From Scytonema millei VB511283 (GTDB lineage: Bacteria > Cyanobacteriota > Cyanobacteriia > Cyanobacteriales > Chroococcidiopsidaceae), in NCBI RefSeq assembly GCF_000817735.3, contig NZ_JTJC03000001.1, positions 62,001-126,000 of the forward strand: a DNA stretch of 64,000 nucleotides. Direction: 5' to 3'. Below the pieces are notes generated by a model, which was given only the letters and a program-made list of their open reading frames with translations, was not told the DNA's origin and did not search any database. This document shows, one piece after another, positions 1-7,399 of the stretch. How positions within the stretch are numbered: the first letter of the stretch is position 1; each line of letters opens with the position of its first letter. Both the position numbers and the translations under genes were made by a program.

Positions 1-85
1 CTTCTCGTGCTGCTACCAAAATTTGCTTAGCATTTCCATTTAAGTCGCCAATTATAGGATTGAGTTGAGCGATCGCAATTTTCAT
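1..85 (-). CDS. nadE: NAD+ synthase (glutamine-hydrolysing), N-terminus only
   Basis: Only the first 28 codons lie in the window; the gene runs off the left edge. The visible N-terminus, MKIAIAQLNPIIGDLNGNAK, is the start of the nitrilase-like glutaminase domain of glutamine-dependent NAD synthetase, which makes the last step NaAD to NAD+. Family assignment rests on that short stretch and on context: it is the last gene of a minus-strand run that also contains pncB, nadD and nrtR. About 100 bp of heptamer repeats separate it from the gene before it. Confidence 0.72.
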   Translation of the reverse strand, partial: MKIAIAQLNPIIGDLNGNAKQILVAARE

Positions 86-178
86 AATAATCAGTTATCA
101 GTTATCAGTTATCAGTTATCAGTTATCAGTTATCAGTTATCAGGGAGCAGGGAGTAGGGAGCAGTGACCAATTAATTC
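86..178. repeat. TTATCAG / GGAGCAG heptamer array
   Basis: About eight tandem copies of TTATCAG are followed by GGAGCAG/GGAGTAG units and TTACGAC units. This resembles the short tandemly repeated repetitive (STRR) heptanucleotide arrays known in cyanobacteria. It sits in the gap between the oxidase gene and nadE. Confidence 0.85.
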
Positions 179-183
179 TCTAC

Positions 184-1275
184 TTACGACTTACGACTTA
201 CTAGTGAGGAGTCTATATCTATCAATTTCCTACAGCCACTTAATGCCATTGCTAAACTAAGTTCGTCGCGTAAAATTTCAATAACGTGCTGTACTCCTGT
301 CTCGCCAGCTACGGCTAAACCCCACAACACGGGACGACCGATCAAAACGGCTTTTGCTCCCAATGCTAGCGCCTTTAAAATGTCAGTACCACGTCTAATT
401 CCACCATCCATTAAAACCTCTGCACGATCGCCTACAGCCGCGACAATTTCAGACACAGCATCAATCGTGGCGATCGCGCCATCGAGTTGTCTGCCTCCAT
501 GATTTGAGATAATAATTGCATCAGCGCCAACTTCTACAGCACGTATTGCATCATCCGAACGTAAAATTCCTTTGACCACAAGTGGCAACGGTACGAGCGA
601 TCGCAACCATGCTAAGTCTTTCCAAGTTACGCCAGGATCGAGTTGTTCGGCAAAATAGGCAAATAAACCCGACTCGCCTTGACGGTAGGGAATATCTAAG
701 TCTTTGCCTTTTAAATGATTTAAATTGGCTAATTCCATGCCTGGAGGGAGGACAAATTGATTGCGCGTATCCCTCTCCCGTCTCCCTAGAAATGGCGCAT
801 CTACGGTGACGCACAGCGCCTTTGCACCACATTTATAGACATACTCTACTAAAGCGCGAGTTAAATTGCGATCGCGATGAATATACAATTGAAACCAAGT
901 ATAAGGATTGGCGATCGCAACTTCTGACATACTTTTTGTAGACAGCGTACTCAACACCATCCCAACACCTGAATGAGCCGCCGCCTTTGCTGTAGCAACT
1001 TCCCCTGCGGGATCGGCTAGACACTGAAAAGCCATTGGTGCAATCAGGATTGGCGCGTTCAAAGATTGCCCTAAAATTGTCGTACTCAAATCTCTTTGAC
1101 TCACATCTACCAACATGCGTGGATGCAGTCGGTAGCGATTGAAAGCAGCGCGATTCTCCTGCAATGTCACTTCATCCCAAGCACCGCTAGTATAGTAATC
1201 CCAAGCCATTTGAGATAGATGTTTGCGTGCCAGCGTTTCGTATTCAAATAGATTGATTGGTTTAGCTGGAATCAT
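184..1275 (-). CDS. FMN-dependent alpha-hydroxy-acid oxidase (lactate/glycolate oxidase family)
   Basis: A full-length (363 aa) FMN-dependent alpha-hydroxy-acid dehydrogenase that oxidises 2-hydroxy acids such as L-lactate or glycolate in the cytosol. Visible family marks are YYTSGAWDEVTLQEN near the N-terminus, the FMN-binding PILIAPMAF stretch, the TVDAP(F)LGRRERD segment, the catalytic-His motif SNHGGRQLD and the phosphate-binding DGGIRRGTD / GRPVLWG. The start at 1275 is preferred over an upstream one because ATGA there overlaps the stop of the preceding gene, implying translational coupling. Cyanobacterial members can be lactate oxidases (established for N2-fixing species) or glycolate oxidase-like; sequence inspection does not settle which. 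Its place inside an NAD operon is unusual. Confidence 0.88.
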   Translation of the reverse strand: MIPAKPINLFEYETLARKHLSQMAWDYYTSGAWDEVTLQENRAAFNRYRLHPRMLVDVSQRDLSTTILGQSLNAPILIAPMAFQCLADPAGEVATAKAAAHSGVGMVLSTLSTKSMSEVAIANPYTWFQLYIHRDRNLTRALVEYVYKCGAKALCVTVDAPFLGRRERDTRNQFVLPPGMELANLNHLKGKDLDIPYRQGESGLFAYFAEQLDPGVTWKDLAWLRSLVPLPLVVKGILRSDDAIRAVEVGADAIIISNHGGRQLDGAIATIDAVSEIVAAVGDRAEVLMDGGIRRGTDILKALALGAKAVLIGRPVLWGLAVAGETGVQHVIEILRDELSLAMALSGCRKLIDIDSSLVSRKS

Positions 1276-1571
1276 AATTCCTTCGATTCCCAATGCTTCA
1301 ATTCTTCTTCAATAAAATAACCAACTAAATCCCGATATAACTTCTCGATTGCATCAGGATTCAAACCAAATTCCTCCGCCCAAACTCGTCTTCGATCCAA
1401 CATGGTATTCAAGCGATCTATAGCTTTGACACCATCAGTATTTTTTTTGAATTGAGCCGCTGCTTTCACATAAGTAAATCGCTTACCCAGCAATTCTATA
1501 ACTTCGCGATCGATCGCATCAATCTCTTTCCGAATCTCCTCAATATCCAAACATTCTTCTGCGTCTTTCAT
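1272..1571 (-). CDS. Chorismate mutase type II / isochorismate-pyruvate lyase-like protein
   Basis: A 99-residue all-helical AroQ-fold protein. The pattern EIRKEIDAIDREVIELLGKR, YVKAA..FK, RR..WAEEFGLNPD and the end YFIEEELKHW looks closer to PchB (isochorismate pyruvate-lyase) than to ordinary chorismate mutases, but the substrate is not proved. A longer reading frame extends 13 codons upstream, but those codons are translated GGAGCAG repeats (SREQGAG-like). The Met at 1571 is therefore taken as start; the purine-rich repeat just before it (GGGAGCAGGGG) can act as Shine-Dalgarno. The stop overlaps the start of the oxidase gene (ATGA). Confidence 0.78.
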   Translation of the reverse strand: MKDAEECLDIEEIRKEIDAIDREVIELLGKRFTYVKAAAQFKKNTDGVKAIDRLNTMLDRRRVWAEEFGLNPDAIEKLYRDLVGYFIEEELKHWESKEL

Positions 1572-1606
1572 CCCCTGCTCCCTACTCCCTGCTCCCTGCT
1601 CCCTAT
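1572..1606. repeat. GGAGCAG heptamer array acting as ribosome-binding region
   Basis: Four to five GGGAGCA/GGGAGTA units (written as their complement on this strand) fill the 36-bp gap between nrtR and the chorismate-mutase-like gene. On the minus strand the array is a run of GGAG cores ending directly at the proposed ATG. Confidence 0.7.
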
Positions 1607-2353
1607 TCAAATAAACACCAAAGGTTTATCTTTAAAAGGGGCAAATGCTGTCGCGTCAAATCTGTATAAACTAGCCGGACGACCAGCACCCCGCGAGACT
1701 TTAATTCCCGTGTCGCATAAAAAACCTAGCTTTAATAACTTAGCCCGAAAGTTAGAATAATCAGAAAAGTTTTCACCTAAAACTGTTGTATAAAGCTGAT
1801 ATAAATCGCTTAAAGTAAACATTTCTGGTAACACTTCAAAGGCTACTGGGCTATATTCCAACTTATTTCGCAAACGTCGATGTCCGTATGTCAAAATCTC
1901 ATTGTGATCGAAAGCTAGTTGTGGCACTTCTTTGACAGGATACCAAGCAATCCCGCTGACTCCATCGGCAATCAGTTCTGCATCCTCAAATCTCACCAAG
2001 GCAAAATAGCTTACAGAAAGATATCGGATGCCAAAACTATTAGCTTCCTCGCGCGGATCGCGATGAGGTCCTCCAAATGTATATAACTGTTCTAAATAGA
2101 GGTTTTTGGCTCGAATTTTTTCTGCCAAAATTCGATCGGCAGCATTTTCTAATGATTCTCCTTGGCGCACTAAAGTACCAGGCAAACCCCAATAATTTAA
2201 AAAGGGTTCCTGATGGCGCATAACTAACAGTACCAACAGCCGATTTTGAGAAGTATCAACGGAGAAAATCACGCTATCAACTCCAACTTTAAAATCAGCT
2301 AAAGGTTGCGAACTTATCGGATCGATAACTTTTCTTTGGATGCGTCCTGGCAT
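1607..2353 (-). CDS. nrtR: NrtR-type Nudix-related transcriptional repressor of NAD metabolism
   Basis: 248 aa: an N-terminal Nudix fold (about residues 25-150) joined to a C-terminal winged-helix domain (about 165-248) that ends in the family-typical RGAGRPASLYRFD. The Nudix box is degenerate: where catalytic Nudix hydrolases have REUXEE, this protein reads RILAEK, so one of the metal-binding glutamates is Lys. That agrees with known NrtR proteins, which bind ADP-ribose and repress NAD genes rather than hydrolyse. The start overlaps the 3' end of nadD by 40 bp. It sits in the operon it probably controls, so autoregulation is likely. An active Nudix pyrophosphatase is the less likely alternative. 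Confidence 0.87.
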   Translation of the reverse strand: MPGRIQRKVIDPISSQPLADFKVGVDSVIFSVDTSQNRLLVLLVMRHQEPFLNYWGLPGTLVRQGESLENAADRILAEKIRAKNLYLEQLYTFGGPHRDPREEANSFGIRYLSVSYFALVRFEDAELIADGVSGIAWYPVKEVPQLAFDHNEILTYGHRRLRNKLEYSPVAFEVLPEMFTLSDLYQLYTTVLGENFSDYSNFRAKLLKLGFLCDTGIKVSRGAGRPASLYRFDATAFAPFKDKPLVFI

Positions 2354-2907
2354 TTGTACAAATGCTGTTGGTGAATGTATGCCTTGACTTGTGGGGTAAC
2401 GGCTTCTGGATCGCAGCGATCGCGATACGCTGTAGAAGAGACATCTAAACCAGTCAAATCGGCGATCGCAATGTTTGCCCCCAAGGAGCGCAAGCGTGCC
2501 AAATCCGATTCCTCTATCCCATATCCTGGGCGCGGTATGACTAGTAATTGTACCTGCTGTAATAAATCTTTAATTCGATACCAGCGCAGTAATTGTTCGA
2601 TTAAATCCGCACCAATAACTAACGTTAGTTCTACCTGTCCCCATTGTTGCGCCTTTTCAACTGTTTCCAATGTCCGATGGCTGCTTAATTCCTGATGAAA
2701 CCCAATATTTCGCCGTTGGGGTTCGATCTCGGCAATTAACAGCCGCAACATTTGAGCGCGATGGTGTAACGGCGTTTGCTGCGACTTAAACGGGTTATCT
2801 GCTGCCCAAACCGCTACGCGATCGTAACGTTCTGCCAGCCAACACAAAATTACTTGATGTCCTGCTGTCGGTGGATCGGCACTCGTACCAAATAAAGCAA
2901 TCCTCAT
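2314..2907 (-). CDS. nadD: Nicotinate-nucleotide adenylyltransferase
   Basis: 197 aa, normal length for NadD, which converts NaMN plus ATP to NaAD. The nucleotidyltransferase signature GTSADPPTAGH stands at residues 7-17, and the C-terminal VSSTAYRDR corresponds to the (I/V)SST.(I/A)R motif. Its ATG shares one base with the TAA stop of pncB (TAATG), so the two are translationally coupled. It supplies the product of PncB to NadE in the Preiss-Handler route. Confidence 0.93.
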   Translation of the reverse strand: MRIALFGTSADPPTAGHQVILCWLAERYDRVAVWAADNPFKSQQTPLHHRAQMLRLLIAEIEPQRRNIGFHQELSSHRTLETVEKAQQWGQVELTLVIGADLIEQLLRWYRIKDLLQQVQLLVIPRPGYGIEESDLARLRSLGANIAIADLTGLDVSSTAYRDRCDPEAVTPQVKAYIHQQHLYKCQDASKEKLSIR

Positions 2908-4340
2908 TATCTTCCTTCGCTAGCTACAATCCTGGGCGGTTGGTGTTTTGTTGTGTCTGTCAACTCCTGCAAAGCAGCAGAAATTTGTACCTCTACTGTT
3001 GTAGGATTGTCTAACTGCCTGCACTGAGTCGGCAAGCTTTCGACTGTCGCCGCCGTCCGTTGGCGGATCTGGGCGATCGCTTCTGGTGGCTGTATTATTT
3101 TCCCTCCTTGCATCACCATTTCTAGCAAAGGTTGTTCGCCTGGTTGCGGATCTTCTGTTATCAGTCCCAGGCGATCGCATTGCCCAGAAGTTTCATGTAA
3201 CGTCTCTACATGGCGAAAAATCTGCTTGCGACCAGGATAAGTCATTTTGCCACTCGATTCTTTCATGACTGGAATGCCATCTATTTCTACCAGCTTGTAG
3301 ACACCATTGACAGGCGCACCTGTAACCAATCGCGTTCCCAATCCGTAACCATCAATGCAAGCACCACTTGCTCTCAGTCTGGTAATTTCCCACTCGTCTA
3401 CATCACCACTGGCAAAGATTGGTACGCCAGGAAGGAGCGATCGCACTTGTTGCGATAGAGTCAGCAAATCTCCCGAATCGATTCTCACCCCAGCCAGCTG
3501 CATTTTGCCTGACCGAACTGATTCTGCCAAAGATTCAGCGGCGGCGATCGTATCGTAAGTATCGATCAATAGTGGTGAGCCAGGAAAATAGCGATGGAAA
3601 GCTGTAAATGCGTCAGCTTCGCTGCCTGCTGTAGCTGCAAGTGCCATTACTAGCGAATGTGCCATCGTCCCGCTGGGTTTTTGTCCCAGTCGCACCGCTG
3701 CTAGTACGTTCGACGTAGCATCTAGCCCTGCTGCTAAAGCGGCGCGAGCTGCCCACAGAGAAGCTTGAGGACTAAATGCCCTGCGCGTACCAAATTCTAA
3801 TAACGTTGCCTCCGCACCTGCAACATCCCGCATTCGAGCAGCGCGTGTAGCTATCAAAGTTTGGTAATTAATCGTATTGAGGAGGTATGTTTCTACTAAC
3901 TGCGCTTGCCACAAAGGGGCTTCCACTCGTAATAGTGGTTCGTGAGGAAATATTGCCGTTCCTTCCCGTACAGCCCATACATCGCCCGTAAATTCAGCCT
4001 CAGCCAGCAGCGACCAAAATTGTTTTGGTGCGTGGTGAAACAGTCCCGTAGCCTGCAAAGCGGCAATTTGTGCGGGGCTAAACTTCAACTTTTCCAAGTA
4101 TTCTAATGCTTGCGCTAAACCCATCGCAATTAAGTAACCGAATCCTTGGGGTAAGCGACGCACTGTTAATTCAAAACTTGCCTGAGATTGTTCCAACCCT
4201 TCGCCAACATAGCAAGCTGCCATTGTTAGCTGATAAAGATCGGTCAGCAGGCTGTAATCAACCTCTGTCAGCGTTAAGGCTCGATCTTCTCGTTCTTGGA
4301 GTATGGTGTTTTCCGCATCGTTCCAGCGTGAACTCATCAT
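2907..4340 (-). CDS. pncB: Nicotinate phosphoribosyltransferase
   Basis: 477 aa enzyme converting nicotinate plus PRPP to NaMN, the entry step of Preiss-Handler NAD salvage. Family marks: LLTDLYQLTMAACYV at the N-terminus, NYQTLIATRAARM, EFGTRRAFSPQASLWAARAALAAG, the GVRIDSGDL phosphate-binding segment and DGYGLGTRLVTG. Two Met codons lie at the start; either is possible. It is the first gene of the minus-strand NAD operon and is preceded by a palindrome with the NrtR pattern. Confidence 0.94.
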   Translation of the reverse strand: MMSSRWNDAENTILQEREDRALTLTEVDYSLLTDLYQLTMAACYVGEGLEQSQASFELTVRRLPQGFGYLIAMGLAQALEYLEKLKFSPAQIAALQATGLFHHAPKQFWSLLAEAEFTGDVWAVREGTAIFPHEPLLRVEAPLWQAQLVETYLLNTINYQTLIATRAARMRDVAGAEATLLEFGTRRAFSPQASLWAARAALAAGLDATSNVLAAVRLGQKPSGTMAHSLVMALAATAGSEADAFTAFHRYFPGSPLLIDTYDTIAAAESLAESVRSGKMQLAGVRIDSGDLLTLSQQVRSLLPGVPIFASGDVDEWEITRLRASGACIDGYGLGTRLVTGAPVNGVYKLVEIDGIPVMKESSGKMTYPGRKQIFRHVETLHETSGQCDRLGLITEDPQPGEQPLLEMVMQGGKIIQPPEAIAQIRQRTAATVESLPTQCRQLDNPTTVEVQISAALQELTDTTKHQPPRIVASEGR

Positions 4341-4377
4341 CTCATCGTTCTCTCATGGCAGCGTTGTTTTGATTATA

Positions 4378-4388
4378 GTAAATTTTAC
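4378..4388. promoter_or_regulatory. Candidate NrtR operator (GT-N7-AC palindrome)
   Basis: GTAAATTTTAC, a palindrome with a single central base, lies 38 bp upstream of pncB. NrtR operators are reported as AT-rich palindromes with a GT-N7-AC core, which this fits exactly. Being next to an operon that encodes NrtR makes chance less likely, though AT-rich 11-mers are not rare. Confidence 0.6.
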
Positions 4389-4424
4389 CAAAATTATGTC
4401 AAGTCTCTTTGGGTAGCGATCGGG

Positions 4425-4620
4425 TGTTAGGTAATGGGTGGTTGGTAATTGGTAGGTTGACAGTTGACAGTAAACGCTGCGCTACACCCCGTGAAGACAG
4501 TTAACGGTTGCTCCTCAGCTCCCTCAGCTCCCTCAGCTCTCTTCTCCCCCCTGCTCCCTGCTCCCTGCTCCCTGATAACTGATAACTGATAACTGATAAC
4601 TGATAACTGATAACTGACTA
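4425..4620. repeat. Mixed heptamer repeat region
   Basis: Runs of TTGGTAA/TTGACAG, CTCAGCTCC, CCCTGCT and seven copies of CTGATAA in series. No gene is visible between the pncB upstream region and this array. Confidence 0.8.
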
Positions 4621-4705
4621 AATATATACCTTTCTTAATAGTGATTTAAAAGTAAATTGAATGACAGAAGAAGCGATCGCAAAGATATTTACTCGAACAA
4701 GTCGA

Positions 4706-4735
4706 TTGCATGAAAACAAAATTACTTGTTACAAT
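4706..4735 (+). promoter_or_regulatory. Possible sigma-70 type promoter
   Basis: TTGCAT, an 18-bp spacer and TACAAT, about 190 bp before the small gene at 4926. Pattern match only. Confidence 0.3.
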
Positions 4736-4925
4736 ATCTAGCCAATGACCAATGACAGTCATAACCAACTATTTGAGTCGGCTGTATAACGAATTGCAAA
4801 CATCAACAAATAAGTATTGCGATCGATTGCAATAGATTGAGGAAGACTCATAATTAGCTGATGACAAACATAAAATAAGAATTCTACAGCTATCTCATTC
4901 ATCCTCACTTCTGGAGATGAACTAT

Positions 4926-5078
4926 ATGAATATTTCCAAAATGCTAGACAGCGCTGCTCAATATATTATTGAAGCCATGACACGGATTTTTGGTCCCACC
5001 GATGATGCCTATCCAGCTATTGGTACGCAGCCTTTTACAGGAGAACCCTATAAACATCGTCGTCACGCCGATTGGTAG
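4926..5078 (+). CDS. Small conserved-looking cyanobacterial protein (50 aa)
   Basis: Reads MNISKMLDSAAQYIIEAMTR and then IFGPTDDAYPAIGTQPFTGEP up to a basic end HRRHADW. GGAG at 4913-4916 stands nine bases before the ATG at 4926; a second in-frame ATG at 4917 is too close to that site. The DDAYP..G.QPF.G.P pattern is like small proteins I associate with other cyanobacteria, but no function is known to me. N-terminal half amphipathic helix, no signal peptide. Confidence 0.6.
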   Translation: MNISKMLDSAAQYIIEAMTRIFGPTDDAYPAIGTQPFTGEPYKHRRHADW

Positions 5079-5226
5079 ACAGCAGATTAGTAGACAACCA
5101 ATTGAAAGACAATTGTAGGGGCGTACTGAAGTGCGTCCCTATTTGTATTGTTTGCGCCAACTGTTTTAATTATGTAGTAGGTTGTAAACAACCTTGCGAA
5201 CTATCGTCGCGAACAAACGCTTTCAT

Positions 5227-5314
5227 AGCAATTTTCGATTGTGTGCGTGACACAGATAGGGGCGCACAGCTGTGCGCCCCTACAGACGTGTATTTTATCC
5301 AATTGAAAAACGCT
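5227..5314. mobile_element. 88-bp MITE-like palindromic element, copy 1
   Basis: Begins AGCAATTTTCGATTG and ends CAATTGAAAAACGCT, imperfect 15-bp terminal inverted repeats (12 of 15 match). It holds a central perfect palindrome TAGGGGCGCACAGC and its complement. A second full copy in opposite orientation lies at 60592-60679. This copy ends two bases from the radC stop. No clear target duplication is visible. Confidence 0.6.
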
Positions 5315-5315
5315 T

Positions 5316-6047
5316 TCAATCTCCTTGCGGGTATTCTTCCCACAAACCAGTTAGCTCTCGCAAACTTTGATGGTTGCCATTACCTAAAATTAGATGATCG
5401 AGTATGGGAATACCTAGTAACTGCGCTCCTGCCAGTAACTGGCGGGTTAATTCAATATCTTGCGAACTCGGTTCGACATTGCCTGAAGGATGATTGTGAG
5501 CCACAATGACTCGCGTTGCTCCTTGACGAATTACCTCGCGAAAAATTTCGCGGGGAGAAGCAAGAGTTTCCGTTGCCGTACCAATTGTTATCACCTTCGT
5601 CCCAATGAGACGATTTTTTACATCTAAAAGTAAGACGGCAAAACGCTCCTGCGGTTGCCACATTAAATCTTGACTCAACACCGCTGCCGCTACTGCGGGA
5701 CTTTCTATAGGTTGACGGTCTAAAGGACGCGATTGAAACACCCGCTTACCTAATTCAACAGCTGCCAAAATAGTCGTTGCTTTAGCAGGACCAATACCAT
5801 CGATTTGCATCAGTTCTTGAATGCTCACTTCTCGCAGCACCGCCAATGGTTCGCGTTGATTTTTACTCAATTCTTGTAAGATATATTGCCCTAATCCAAC
5901 AGCAGAAAGTTTTCCCGCTCCTTGTCCCGTACCGAGCAAAATAGCAATTAACTCGGCTGTAGCTAAAATTTGCGCTCCATGAGTTATTAGCCTCTCGCGA
6001 GGGCGCTCTGTAGTTGGTAAATCGGCAATTCTGAGGCAATAGGTCAT
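5316..6047 (-). CDS. radC: RadC/YicR family JAB-domain protein
   Basis: 243 aa from the Met at 6047 ([20 protein letters not shown], the usual RadC start; an upstream extension of 21 residues looks non-native). A helix-hairpin-helix ([21 protein letters not shown]) is followed by a JAMM/MPN+ metal site HNHPSGN...SSQD. RadC proteins are widely kept but their cellular role is unsettled; a direct repair function has been questioned. Confidence 0.9.
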   Translation of the reverse strand: MTYCLRIADLPTTERPRERLITHGAQILATAELIAILLGTGQGAGKLSAVGLGQYILQELSKNQREPLAVLREVSIQELMQIDGIGPAKATTILAAVELGKRVFQSRPLDRQPIESPAVAAAVLSQDLMWQPQERFAVLLLDVKNRLIGTKVITIGTATETLASPREIFREVIRQGATRVIVAHNHPSGNVEPSSQDIELTRQLLAGAQLLGIPILDHLILGNGNHQSLRELTGLWEEYPQGD

Positions 6048-6167
6048 AAAGAAAACGATCGCTTGAGCGATCGCTAGGCTAAAAAGTGCAAATCGGTAGT
6101 CTTTTGTCAACCACCGATCGCTACATTTTTATTTATCCCTATTTCGATCTCAAAAATCACAAATGAA

Positions 6168-6290
6168 ATCAGTTATCAGTTATCAGTTATCAGTTATCAG
6201 TTATCAGTTATCAGTTATCAGGGAGCAGAGGAGCAGCCGTTAACTGTCAACTGTCAACTGTCAACTGTCAACCTACCAATTACCAGCAAC
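6168..6290. repeat. TTATCAG / CTGTCAA heptamer arrays
   Basis: Seven TTATCAG units, then GGAGCAG, then CTGTCAA units and ACCAATT units, filling the gap between radC and the kinase gene. Confidence 0.85.
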
Positions 6291-6306
6291 AAATGACAAA
6301 TGACCG

Positions 6307-7251
6307 CTAAACAATCCGAGCGGCTTTGAGCATGTGATAGGAGATGAGGAGTTGAGTCAAGGCAAGCGGATAACTTTGCAGGATTTCTCCAGTTGTTCCC
6401 ACTAACTTACCCAGATCGGGGTTGCTATCCGTACTGCAAAATGGGATTAAAGAAGGAATCTCGCTACACAACATTCGTTCTAAGTGAATTACGTCTTCCT
6501 TGGTGGCATGACCGTCAATTTCGAGGACATCGACTGGCTTACCCATATCGCGATCGAGTTCTAGGCGAATTGGTGAGGTATAGTCAGCTCGATTCGATTG
6601 AATAATTTCAGTAAAATCTGGATGGGGGATGGTCGGACGCAACACTAGTCTGACATTCAAATTCTGTTGACTGTTGCTCTCTTCTGCATCTTCGCGCGGT
6701 GGATAGAAACTGACTACAATATCAGACCACTGGCGCTGGGGACGGATAAAAGCTTCAGAATCGGGTTCGCGCTTTTGTAATTCTCCCATGACTTGTTCTG
6801 GAGTATAACCGCGCTTCATGGTGTCGCGCTTAACTTTCCAAGTCGCCCGCAGCGATTCGGGTGGAGCGAGGTAAACTTTAACATCATAGCTTTCTCTCGC
6901 ACCCCGCGTAGAATAACCGAGCAAGCCTTCAATAATGACAAATTTACTCGGTTTAATGTACTGTGGTGGCTCAAACGTACCTGTATTGTGGCTGTAGATT
7001 GGTTTGAGAATTGGCTGTCCCGTTCGCAAGAGAGACAGGTGTTGTTGCATAATATCCAGATAGTTGCAGTCGGGATGTAATGCCGTAATTCCTAGCTCTT
7101 TGCGTTGGACGCGATCGTAGCGATGGTAATCATCCGTGCAAATTACCGTGACATTTTCTTCACCTAGCACCTGAGCAATTCCTTTAGTTAAAGTTGTTTT
7201 GCCAGCGGCACTATCACCAACAATACCTAGCACGATTGGACGATTGCTCAT
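6307..7251 (-). CDS. Phosphoribulokinase/uridine kinase family protein (second PRK type)
   Basis: 314 aa P-loop kinase of the PRK family. Walker A is GDSAAGKTT and the ICTDDYHRYDR and KPIYSHNTG segments match phosphoribulokinase. In the Calvin-cycle PRK of cyanobacteria the P loop reads GDSGCGKS and the Cys is part of the thioredoxin/CP12 switch; here that Cys is Ala, so this paralogue should not be controlled that way. The start at 7251 has TAGGAG seven bases upstream; the earlier Met does not. It may phosphorylate Ru5P or another sugar/nucleoside; I cannot tell. Confidence 0.82.
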   Translation of the reverse strand: MSNRPIVLGIVGDSAAGKTTLTKGIAQVLGEENVTVICTDDYHRYDRVQRKELGITALHPDCNYLDIMQQHLSLLRTGQPILKPIYSHNTGTFEPPQYIKPSKFVIIEGLLGYSTRGARESYDVKVYLAPPESLRATWKVKRDTMKRGYTPEQVMGELQKREPDSEAFIRPQRQWSDIVVSFYPPREDAEESNSQQNLNVRLVLRPTIPHPDFTEIIQSNRADYTSPIRLELDRDMGKPVDVLEIDGHATKEDVIHLERMLCSEIPSLIPFCSTDSNPDLGKLVGTTGEILQSYPLALTQLLISYHMLKAARIV

Positions 7252-7321
7252 GGTGACTCCTACGAAGCTAAAAAGGCTAGCCAAGGTAATTCTTGGATTG
7301 GCTTTATTCTAGGCAAGAATG

Positions 7322-7398
7322 CAGAGCAACTCAACAGCTAACAGTTATCAGTTAACAGTTATCAGTTATTAGGGAGCAGGGAGTAGGGAGCAATCTAT
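7322..7398. repeat. TTATCAG / GGAGCAG repeats
   Basis: Heptamer units between ftsI and the kinase gene. An adjoining array of AATTCCG units reaches into the end of ftsI (7404-7435). Confidence 0.75.
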
Positions 7399-7399
7399 A

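Noticed and set aside
88-165. Tandem repeats as a possible CRISPR array
   Set aside because: Units are contiguous 7-mers without spacers and occur in many intergenic gaps; no cas genes.
5072-5509. Plus-strand open frame of 145 codons
   Set aside because: It crosses the MITE-like repeat and lies antisense to radC; no ribosome site and no protein-like pattern.
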